From an uncultured Oscillospiraceae bacterium (GTDB lineage Bacteria > Bacillota > Clostridia > Oscillospirales > Oscillospiraceae), in assembly GCA_904420145.1 (NCBI GenBank), contig CAJFUI010000100.1, positions 1-58,520 of the forward strand: 58,520 nucleotides of DNA. Direction: 5' to 3'. Position 1 is the first letter of the stretch, and each line of letters begins with the position of its first letter. The notes beneath the pieces are model-generated. The model made no database searches. It was not told where the DNA came from and worked only from the letters and a program-made list of their open reading frames with translations. Position numbers and translations under genes: made by a program. Shown piece after piece: positions 47,406 through 55,046 of this stretch.

Positions 47406-47849
47406 ATGGACATGATAGAGATAAGGGAGCACAAAAAGCGGTATCTCGACCTGCTCCTCTTGGCCGACGAGCAGGAGGACATGATCGACCGCTACTTGGA
47501 GCGGGGGACCATGTACGCCTTGGAGGACGGCGGCGTGCAGGCGGTCTGCGTGGTGACCGACGAGGGGGACGGTGTGCTGGAGCTGAAAAACCTCGCCGTG
47601 CGTCCGGAATCCCAGCGCAGAGGCTACGGCAGGCGTCTGATCGAGTTTTTGGCAGAAACCTACCGAGGGCGCTTTCGCCTCCTGCAGGTGGGGACCGGAG
47701 ACAGCCCGCTGACCGTCCCCTTCTATGAGCGCTGCGGCTTTCAGCGCTCCCATATTCTGCCGGATTTCTTTACCGAGCACTACGACCACCCCATCTATGA
47801 GGGCGGCGTGCTGCTGCGGGATATGGTCTATCTCCGGCGGGAACTGTAG
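47406..47849 (+). CDS. GNAT family N-acetyltransferase
   Basis: LELKNLAVRPESQRRGYGRRLIEFL acetyl-CoA-binding motif. Confidence 0.92.
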   Translation: MDMIEIREHKKRYLDLLLLADEQEDMIDRYLERGTMYALEDGGVQAVCVVTDEGDGVLELKNLAVRPESQRRGYGRRLIEFLAETYRGRFRLLQVGTGDSPLTVPFYERCGFQRSHILPDFFTEHYDHPIYEGGVLLRDMVYLRREL

Positions 47850-47880
47850 ATACTTAAGACGGCCTGCACGGAGGAGAATT

Positions 47881-48633
47881 ATGTGTGCTGATTTTGTGAA
47901 TCTAACGGCGGACAATATCGCCCGTGAGCATCTGTGCTGCATCATCCGCAGCAAAAAGCCCCACCCGGGGGTGGAGGCGAAGCGGCAGTGGCTCGTCCAG
48001 CGGTTGCAGGAGGGCCATGTCTTCCGAAAGCTCAACGCCAAGGCCACGGTTTTCATCGAGTACGCCCCCTTGGAGACCGCTTGGGTCCCGATTGCGGGTG
48101 ATAACTATTTGTATATCTACTGCCTGTGGGTCCTCGGGGAGCAGAAGGGCAAGGGCTACGGGCGCTCGCTGATGGAGTACTGCATCAGCGACGCCAGGGA
48201 GCGGGGGCGGTCCGGCGTGTGCATGCTGGGGGCCAGCAAGCAGAAGGCGTGGCTCTCCGACCAGTCCTTCGCGAAGAAGTTCGGCTTCACGGCGGTGGAT
48301 GCCACCGACAGCGGCTATGAGCTCCTGGCCCTCTCCTTTGACGGAACGGTCCCCCATTTTGCCCCCCAGGCCAAGGGGCAGACCATCGAAAGCCAAGGGC
48401 TGACGATCTACTACAGCCCCCAGTGCCCCTATGTGTACCAGAGCCTTTCTCAGGTCAAGCAGTACTGCACGGAGCACGGCGTCCATGCGGACCTCTGCCC
48501 GGTGGACACTCTCCAGAAGGCCAAGGAGCTGCCCTGTGTGTTCAACAACTACGCCGTGTTCTACCGGGGAAGATTTGAGACAGTAAACCTGCTGGACACC
48601 GCCTCGCTGGACCGGCTGCTGGCCCGGAGATAG
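47881..48633 (+). CDS. GNAT N-acetyltransferase with C-terminal YoaP-like domain
   Basis: WVLGEQKGKGYGRSLMEYCISDARERGRSGVCML; IYYSPQCPYVYQSLSQVKQY C-terminal domain. Confidence 0.88.
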   Translation: MCADFVNLTADNIAREHLCCIIRSKKPHPGVEAKRQWLVQRLQEGHVFRKLNAKATVFIEYAPLETAWVPIAGDNYLYIYCLWVLGEQKGKGYGRSLMEYCISDARERGRSGVCMLGASKQKAWLSDQSFAKKFGFTAVDATDSGYELLALSFDGTVPHFAPQAKGQTIESQGLTIYYSPQCPYVYQSLSQVKQYCTEHGVHADLCPVDTLQKAKELPCVFNNYAVFYRGRFETVNLLDTASLDRLLARR

Positions 48634-48677
48634 CGCGCAGGACAGCGGAGGCTGGAAACAGGAAAAGATACAAAATA

Positions 48678-48708
48678 AGAGAGGGACGGCCAAATGCCGT
48701 CCCTCTCT
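48678..48708. terminator. bidirectional terminator
   Basis: AGAGAGGGACGGC-CAAAT-GCCGTCCCTCTCT followed by TTCTTTC. Confidence 0.82.
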
Positions 48709-48755
48709 TTCTTTCATTTTTGGGGGAACCCTACCGTCTGAATGGGAAGGGAGCG

Positions 48756-49679
48756 CTATCCGCGGACATCAAAGGCGTCCGTCAGGTCGAGGCTGATATC
48801 TCCGTCGGCAAACTCGTAGGGGATCTCGATGGTGTAGCCTGTGTCGGGATAGGTGCAGAAGAGATAGCCGTTTCGCACGGAGTAGGTGCCGCTGTTGCTG
48901 GTGCCAAGGCTGGTGCGCACCTCGAAGTTGTTCTCCGCCCAGAACTCCAGCTCATAGGCGGTGCTGTTTACATAAAACTGCCAGTAGTACCCGTTGATCA
49001 GCTCCTTCACCCGGGCGGTGGTCTCCGCGTCCGCCTCCTCATAGGCCAGCATTACCGTCTCATATCCATCCGGGTCCATAGCATGGGCCAGCTCCTCGCT
49101 GCTGCTAAAGTGCTCAATATCGTCGGTGGACAGGCGGATCTTGTCCACATCGGGGATCTGGCTGTCGGAGAGGGTAATGGACCGCCCCGGCGCCAGGTCC
49201 GCCTCCGGGATCAAAAAGGTGGCGGCCACCTGAAGGGAGGTCCCCATGTACACATCCTCAATGTAGCTGCTGTAGTAGTAATTGGGCATGTAGCGGATAG
49301 CGGGGGCGCTGGGGTTGTGCTCTGACTCATAGCTGTTGGCGTCGTTGATGGTCAGGGTGGTATAGGTGCTGTCGATCTGCAGGTTTTCCTCCGGCGCCGT
49401 CAGGGTGTAGAGCAGGTAGACCATCTTCAGCGGGCTGCCGTCCTCGTCCTGATAGGAGTCGTCCACGCAGATGCCGTCGATGGTCATATAGTCCGTGGTG
49501 GTGACCGACGCCAGCGTTTCCGGCTCCTCCGCCTCCGGCGTGGCAGACGTGTCAGGAGTGGCAGTTCCCTCACTGTTGTCGTTGTTGCCGCTGTCCGCCG
49601 GAGGCGTGTTTCCGCCGCCGCAGGCTGACAGGGAGAGGGCCAGCGCCGCTGTCAGCAATAGGATCGTCCATTTTCTCAT
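48756..49679 (-). CDS. predicted lipoprotein
   Basis: LLLTAALALSLSACGGGNTPP lipobox; acidic/Ser-Thr linker; YMTIDGICVDDSYQDEDGSPLKMVYLLYTL. Confidence 0.8.
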   Translation of the reverse strand: MRKWTILLLTAALALSLSACGGGNTPPADSGNNDNSEGTATPDTSATPEAEEPETLASVTTTDYMTIDGICVDDSYQDEDGSPLKMVYLLYTLTAPEENLQIDSTYTTLTINDANSYESEHNPSAPAIRYMPNYYYSSYIEDVYMGTSLQVAATFLIPEADLAPGRSITLSDSQIPDVDKIRLSTDDIEHFSSSEELAHAMDPDGYETVMLAYEEADAETTARVKELINGYYWQFYVNSTAYELEFWAENNFEVRTSLGTSNSGTYSVRNGYLFCTYPDTGYTIEIPYEFADGDISLDLTDAFDVRG

Positions 49680-49733
49680 GTAATCTCCTCCTTGTTCTGT
49701 TGATGGTATTGCTTGGACATCTCCTAAAAAACT

Positions 49734-49767
49734 AACACATAAGTATTCAAATGTCAACATATGTGTT
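49734..49767. promoter_or_regulatory. inverted repeat in divergent intergenic region, candidate operator
   Basis: AACACATA-N18-TATGTGTT between the lipoprotein gene and the XRE gene. Confidence 0.4.
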
Positions 49768-49816
49768 CAGAAGAAAATGCATTTTAGGATACCCTTGTAC
49801 CAAGGGGGGATCATTT

Positions 49817-50062
49817 ATGAGTGAAATGCGGCTGGATCCGAAGGTTGTGGGGGAGGTGATCGCGCAGTACCGGTTGAAAAAGGGGATTACCCAGGAGGTG
49901 CTCAGCGGTCTGTCCGACATCGGCAGGACCCACCTCAGCGCCATCGAGCGGGGGGAGCGCAAGCCCACCTTGGAGACCCTCTATCGGATCAGCTTGGCCT
50001 TGGATGTGCGGATGAGCACAATTGTCATTTCCATCGAGCAGGAGCTGGACCGGCGGCGCTGA
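49817..50062 (+). CDS. XRE-family HTH transcriptional regulator
   Basis: IAQYRLKKGITQEVLSGLSDIGRTHLSAIERGERKPTLETLYRISLALDV. Confidence 0.92.
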   Translation: MSEMRLDPKVVGEVIAQYRLKKGITQEVLSGLSDIGRTHLSAIERGERKPTLETLYRISLALDVRMSTIVISIEQELDRRR

Positions 50063-50088
50063 GACAGGGGATGCAAAACAGTGAAAGG

Positions 50089-50118
50089 GAGAGGGACGGC
50101 AGCTTTGCCGTCCCTCTC
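50089..50118 (+). terminator. terminator after XRE gene
   Basis: GAGAGGGACGGC-AGCTTT-GCCGTCCCTCTC. Confidence 0.7.
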
Positions 50119-50236
50119 TGCCTGCCGCTGAGGCTCTCCTTGAAAGTTTTTCTGCACGGGTATTAGGCGGCAAAACGCCCGCCGCATCTTCCCGCTCCAA
50201 AGTACTCCGGCTCTCTTTTTCCGCTCCGTCAGAGAT

Positions 50237-50270
50237 TCTGACCTGTTTCACACTGGCGCGGTCCTATAAT
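50237..50270 (+). promoter_or_regulatory. candidate spoIIG promoter with extended -35/-10 spacing
   Basis: TCTGAC-N22-TATAAT directly upstream of spoIIGA. Confidence 0.45.
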
Positions 50271-50294
50271 GATGGACAGGGAGGAGGAACGGCT

Positions 50295-51095
50295 GTGACG
50301 GTGATCTACGCGGACTTGGCGTTTTTTCTCAACGCCGTTTTGGATTATCTGACCCTCTGCTGCACCGTCCGGCTCTTTGGCCTGCCCCTGCGGCACCGGC
50401 GGATCGCCGCTGCCGCGGCGGCGGGGGGCGTATACGGCGTGCTCGCCCTGCTGCCGCCCTGGAGATTTCTGACGGCGGTGGTCTGCAAGTGCGCGGTGTC
50501 AGCGCTGATGGTGCGCATCGCCTTCGGGAAGAGCGGCTATTTTCTGCGGCACTACCTGCTCTTTTTAGTGGCCTCCTGCACCCTGTCCGGGGCGGTGGTG
50601 GGGCTGGAGGCTGTTTTCACCCAGACGGACAGCCCGTGGGTGATCTTTCTTCTCTCCGGCGCCTTCTGCGCCTTCGCCCTTGCGGTGGTGTTCCACCGGG
50701 GGGCGGCTTCAGCGGGCCGGCTGGTGACGGCGGAGATCGCCTTCGGCGGACGGCGCACCCGTGTCACCCTCTTCTGTGACACGGGGAACACCCTCCGGGA
50801 TCCCATCAGCGGGCAGGTGCTGTGCATCGTCTGGCGGGAGGCCCTGTCGCCTCTGCTGGCGGGGCGGGAGGTGCCCTATCGAACCATCACCTACCAGTCA
50901 GTGGGGACCGCTCAGGCGGAGTTGCCCTATTTCTGCTGCGATTCCCTGACCATCGGCAAGAAGACATGGAAAAACTATCCCATCGGCGTCACAGACCACC
51001 CCCTGTCGGATGGGGGCGGCTTTGTGGGACTGTGGGGCGGCGAACAGGAAGGAGAAGGCTGTAATGATCGCGCGATGGCTGCAAAAACTACATAA
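50295..51095 (+). CDS. spoIIGA: sigma-E processing peptidase SpoIIGA
   Basis: N-terminal multi-TM half, aspartic protease-like [16 protein letters not shown], adjacent to sigE. Confidence 0.93.
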   Translation: MTVIYADLAFFLNAVLDYLTLCCTVRLFGLPLRHRRIAAAAAAGGVYGVLALLPPWRFLTAVVCKCAVSALMVRIAFGKSGYFLRHYLLFLVASCTLSGAVVGLEAVFTQTDSPWVIFLLSGAFCAFALAVVFHRGAASAGRLVTAEIAFGGRRTRVTLFCDTGNTLRDPISGQVLCIVWREALSPLLAGREVPYRTITYQSVGTAQAELPYFCCDSLTIGKKTWKNYPIGVTDHPLSDGGGFVGLWGGEQEGEGCNDRAMAAKTT

Positions 51096-51777
51096 TCTGC
51101 TGGAAAAATGGGGACTCCTCCTGCCCGGACGGGTCCACTACATCGGGGGCAGCGACACCCTGCCTCCGCCCCTGCCCAGAGAGGAGGAGGCGGTGCTCCT
51201 TCAGAGGCTCGATGAGGGGGATCTCTCCGCCCGCCAGACGCTGATCGAGCGCAACCTCCGCCTGGTGGTGTATATCGCCCGGCGCTTTGAGAACACCGGC
51301 ATCAATATCGAGGACCTGATCTCCATCGGCACCATCGGCCTGATCAAGGCCATCAACACCTATAAATGCGACAAGAACATCAAGCTGGCCACCTATGCCT
51401 CCCGGTGCATTGAAAACGAGATTTTGATGTACCTGCGCAAGAGTGTGGGACAGAAAGGGGAGGTGAGCCTGGATGAACCGTTGAACACCGACTGGGACGG
51501 CAACGAGCTGCTCCTCAGCGACATCCTCGGCACCGACAGCGACGAGGTCTCCCGGCCCATTGAGGAGGATGTGGACCGCTCTCTCCTCAACGAGGCCATC
51601 TCCCGCCTGGACCAGCGGGACCGGGAGATCATCGTGCTGCGCTTTGGCCTCTTCGGTCAGCGGGAGCAGACCCAGAAGGAGGTGGCCGACCGCCTCGGCA
51701 TCTCCCAGTCCTACATCTCCCGGCTGGAGAAGCGGATCATCCTGCGCTTAAAGCGGGAGATCCTCCGCCTGAGCTGA
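51064..51777 (+). CDS. sigE: RNA polymerase sporulation sigma factor SigE
   Basis: pro-sequence ending [53 protein letters not shown]; overlaps spoIIGA by 32 nt. Confidence 0.96.
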   Translation: MIARWLQKLHNLLEKWGLLLPGRVHYIGGSDTLPPPLPREEEAVLLQRLDEGDLSARQTLIERNLRLVVYIARRFENTGINIEDLISIGTIGLIKAINTYKCDKNIKLATYASRCIENEILMYLRKSVGQKGEVSLDEPLNTDWDGNELLLSDILGTDSDEVSRPIEEDVDRSLLNEAISRLDQRDREIIVLRFGLFGQREQTQKEVADRLGISQSYISRLEKRIILRLKREILRLS

Positions 51778-51909
51778 GGGCCCTTTGCCCTCCGCCGCCG
51801 CGGTCAGCAGGCCGCTCTTTTTTTCATACCGTACAGAACCGTATAGGGGCCGCTCCCGAAGCCGTATCGGGGGCGGCCTCTGTTTTTTTGAAAAACGACA
51901 AAATAGATC

Positions 51910-51938
51910 TTGACAAACAGCTCCATTAGCTATATAGT
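51910..51938 (+). promoter_or_regulatory. SigA-type promoter of GntR/ABC operon
   Basis: TTGACA-N17-TATAGT. Confidence 0.7.
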
Positions 51939-51984
51939 TAGTTACACAAGTAATGAACCAGTAAACATCCGTGGAGGTGATTGC

Positions 51985-52365
51985 GTGCATGGGACCCTGA
52001 ACGACCAATCCCTGATCTATCTGCAGATTGCGCAGATGCTGGAGGACGATATCCTCCGGGGCGTCTACCACGAGGAGGAGCAGGTGCCCTCCACCAACGA
52101 GCTGGCCAGGGGCTACAACATCAACCCCGCCACCGCGGCCAAGGGGGTAAACCTGCTGGTCTCCGACGGCATTCTCTATAAGAAACGGGGGATCGGTATG
52201 TTTGTGGCGAAAGGCGCGGCGGAGACGGTGCGCCGAAAGAGAAGAGACGCGTTTTACAATACCTATGTCAAGCCCCTTGTACAGGAGGGGACCTCCCTGT
52301 CTTTGACAGGGGAGGAGCTGCTGGCCATGGTGAACCGGGCCATTGAGGAAGGAGAATCCAAATGA
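51985..52365 (+). CDS. GntR family regulator (YtrA-like)
   Basis: IYLQIAQMLEDDILRGVYHEEEQVPSTNELARGYNINPATAAKGVNLLVSDGILYKKRGIGMFV; GTG start inferred. Confidence 0.92.
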   Translation: MHGTLNDQSLIYLQIAQMLEDDILRGVYHEEEQVPSTNELARGYNINPATAAKGVNLLVSDGILYKKRGIGMFVAKGAAETVRRKRRDAFYNTYVKPLVQEGTSLSLTGEELLAMVNRAIEEGESK

Positions 52366-53234
52366 GTACAGGAATTTTGAAAGCGGTGGGGCTGTGCAAG
52401 TCCTACGGCAGCACCGAGGTGCTCCATAACCTCGACCTTGAGATCCTGCCGGGCAAGATCTACGGCTTAATCGGCCGCAACGGGGCGGGGAAGACCACCC
52501 TTTTGAGCATCCTCACCGCCCAGAACACCAAGAACAGCGGCGAGGTCACCTACGACGGCGCGCCGGTGTGGGAGAACGCCGAGGCCCTCAGCCACATCTG
52601 CTTCTCCCGTGAGCTGCAGCCCACGCTGTTTTCCGGCCAGAACAACCTGAAGATCCGCCACTATCTGCGCTCCGCCGCTATCTACTACCCCGGCTGGGAC
52701 AGGAAATACGCCCAGCGGCTGCTGGCGGAGTTCAAGCTGGACGAGAAGAAGAAAATCTGCCAGCTGAGCAAGGGGCAGATGTCCATGGTGACCATCCTCA
52801 TCGCCTTGGCCAGCCGCGCCCCCATCACCATCTTAGATGAGCCGGCTGCGGGACTGGACGTGGTCATGCGGGAGCGGTTCTACCAGCTGCTGCTGGAGGA
52901 GTTCACCCAGACAGGCCGCACCTTCATCGTCTCCACCCACATCATCGAGGAGGCCGCCTCCGTGTTCGAGCAGGTCATCATCATCGACGAGGGCCGCATC
53001 TTGGAGAACTGCCCCACCGATGAGCTGATCGACCAGTTCCGCTATGTCTCCGGCAGTGAGGAGGCAGTGGCGCAGGCCACCGCGGGGATGGAGGTGCTGT
53101 CTGTCTACCAGGTGGGCCGGCACAAGACGGCGGCGGTCCGCTGCCGGGGGAAGCAGATCTCCGGCGACGTGGATGTCTCCGCTATGAACCTGCAGAATGT
53201 GTTTGTGGCCCTGTGCGGCCACGGGGACGCCTGA
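52362..53234 (+). CDS. ABC transporter ATP-binding protein
   Basis: GLIGRNGAGKTTLLSILT Walker A; LSKGQMSMVTILIALASRAPITILDEPAAGLD. Confidence 0.95.
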   Translation: MSTGILKAVGLCKSYGSTEVLHNLDLEILPGKIYGLIGRNGAGKTTLLSILTAQNTKNSGEVTYDGAPVWENAEALSHICFSRELQPTLFSGQNNLKIRHYLRSAAIYYPGWDRKYAQRLLAEFKLDEKKKICQLSKGQMSMVTILIALASRAPITILDEPAAGLDVVMRERFYQLLLEEFTQTGRTFIVSTHIIEEAASVFEQVIIIDEGRILENCPTDELIDQFRYVSGSEEAVAQATAGMEVLSVYQVGRHKTAAVRCRGKQISGDVDVSAMNLQNVFVALCGHGDA

Positions 53235-53250
53235 GAGGGGAGATGAGGAC

Positions 53251-53955
53251 ATGGGAAAATCCTTTCGATTCCTATTTCAATTCACCGGCTGGAACGTGCT
53301 CGCCATCCTCGCCTTCGCCGTGATCGTGATCGCCGGCACCATCGCTACCGGCGGCGGGGAGGCGGATAATCTGTTTGTCACCTACTTCCGCACCTTCCCC
53401 TTCGTGGCCCAGTGGATTCTTTACATCTTCGCCTTCGCCCTGTGTACCAGCAATCTGAATTTGGCTGTCTCCTTCGGAGCACGGCGGCGGGATTTCTTCT
53501 GGGCCCTGCAGGGGACGCTGCTCCTCTACACAGCGACCTGCTGGGTGCTCCAGGCGGTGATCACCGCCATGCCCGGCCTGCTCCGCTGGGGGAATCAGGA
53601 GGAGTGGGAGCTTCTTTTCAACCTCGGCGGCGGAGACTCCATCTGGCTCTACCCCCTGCTCTGCCTGTGCGTTTTAGCCCTCGGCTGTCTCAGCGGGCTG
53701 GTCTTTGGCCGCTCCAAGGCCATGGGGGCGCTGGTGATTTTCGTATCCTTCCTGGTGTTTTTCGCGGGCATGATCCTGATGATGGTGGGGATTCCGGCGG
53801 GGGAGGCGATCGCAGATCCCTCCAGCGGCCTCTCCGGAACCCTGATCGCGCTCTGGGGGAATCTGCCCCTGCTGCTGACGCTGGGCCTGCTAATAGTCCT
53901 TGCGGTGTGCGAGGCCATCATCTACCGGACAGTGTCCCGCTTTACGGTGAGGTGA
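53251..53955 (+). CDS. ABC transporter permease-like membrane protein
   Basis: multi-TM; NLNLAVSFGARRRDFFWALQGTLL. Confidence 0.85.
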   Translation: MGKSFRFLFQFTGWNVLAILAFAVIVIAGTIATGGGEADNLFVTYFRTFPFVAQWILYIFAFALCTSNLNLAVSFGARRRDFFWALQGTLLLYTATCWVLQAVITAMPGLLRWGNQEEWELLFNLGGGDSIWLYPLLCLCVLALGCLSGLVFGRSKAMGALVIFVSFLVFFAGMILMMVGIPAGEAIADPSSGLSGTLIALWGNLPLLLTLGLLIVLAVCEAIIYRTVSRFTVR

Positions 53956-53959
53956 TCCT

Positions 53960-54697
53960 ATGGGAAAGAAGTTCAAACAGCTGATCCGTCTCAACAGCGA
54001 CGATCTGATCCTGTACTTTAGCGTGGTGGGCGGGGTGTTCCTGTTGATCCACCTCATCACCGCCTGCGTATTGTTCTTTGGCGATGTGGGGAGCAGCCCT
54101 ATGGTCTCCGGCGTGGTGCTGCCCATTGTGGCGGGATTCATGGCGGTGATCGCCACCATAAGCCACGTGGGCGTGGCCTTTACCGACGCTCTGCGCTTTG
54201 GCCAGACCCGAAAAACGGCCCTGGCTCTGACCCTTGGACTCTCCGCCTTTGAGACCATCTCTATGGCGGTCCTGTCCCTTCTGCTCACCATCCTCGAGCG
54301 GTGCTTCGCGCCCCGCCTGTGGGCCGCCCTCACCGGCGCAAGGGGCTATGTGATGGAGTCCCCGGTCCCGGTCCCCGAGGGGAGCACGGCGGTGGAGACG
54401 GGGCTTTTGTATGTGGAGGACGTGTCCCTCGACTGGTGGTGGGCCCTTCTCATCCCCCTTGGCTGTCTGCTGCTGGGGCTGATCATCGGGGCCTTTCTCC
54501 AGCGGTTTGGCGGCAAGGCCGGCTGGATTCTGTGGGGCGTCTGGATGGTGGTCTGCTTTGGACCCCAGCTGCTCCCGTGGGACCGTCTGCCCAGTCTGCC
54601 TCTGTTTCCGGTGCTCTACGTCTTGGCGCCCCTCGTGGCGCTGGCCCTGCTGATCTGGTCGCTGTGGTCCCTGCTCCACGCGGTGGTGAAGGCATAA
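53960..54697 (+). CDS. second ABC-transporter-associated membrane protein
   Basis: multi-TM; VAFTDALRFGQTRKTALALTLGLSAFE. Confidence 0.82.
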   Translation: MGKKFKQLIRLNSDDLILYFSVVGGVFLLIHLITACVLFFGDVGSSPMVSGVVLPIVAGFMAVIATISHVGVAFTDALRFGQTRKTALALTLGLSAFETISMAVLSLLLTILERCFAPRLWAALTGARGYVMESPVPVPEGSTAVETGLLYVEDVSLDWWWALLIPLGCLLLGLIIGAFLQRFGGKAGWILWGVWMVVCFGPQLLPWDRLPSLPLFPVLYVLAPLVALALLIWSLWSLLHAVVKA

Positions 54698-54735
54698 GCT
54701 TAAGTGGGCGGCTATCAACCGGATTGCCTGCGGCA

Positions 54736-54765
54736 TCCCCATCCATCGTCAGATGGATGGGGATA
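54736..54765 (+). terminator. terminator of GntR/ABC operon
   Basis: ATCCCCATCCATC-GTCA-GATGGATGGGGAT followed by ATTTTTG. Confidence 0.88.
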
Positions 54766-54895
54766 TTTTTGCCCATTTGAATGGGAAACAAAGCCATTTG
54801 TCCGCAGATTGTTAAAATGGAGCAGACGGGTTTGGGAATTAAATGTAAAAAAATGGTTTTCCGCAGAAAAATTTAGCGGATTTAACAAAAAGCAG

Positions 54896-54924
54896 TTGAA
54901 AAATTTAGAAAGTTAGGATAGACT
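54896..54924 (+). promoter_or_regulatory. SigA-type promoter of surface-protein gene
   Basis: TTGAAA-N17-TAGACT. Confidence 0.6.
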
Positions 54925-54936
54925 ATGATTAGAGAT

Positions 54937-54995
54937 GCGGGCCGCTGCCCGCAGAAGGCACGTGCCTTCTCGTTCCCGGAGCCATGCTCCGGGAA
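54937..54995 (+). promoter_or_regulatory. three tandem stem-loops in the 5' leader
   Basis: GCGGGC-CGCT-GCCCGC (54937-54952); AGAAGGCACGTGCCTTCT (54953-54970); TTCCCGGAGC-CAT-GCTCCGGGAA (54973-54995). Confidence 0.85.
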
Positions 54996-55046
54996 GAACC
55001 CTGCTTATCCCTGCAAATTATATCGAAAAAGGAGAGATGTAAAGTC

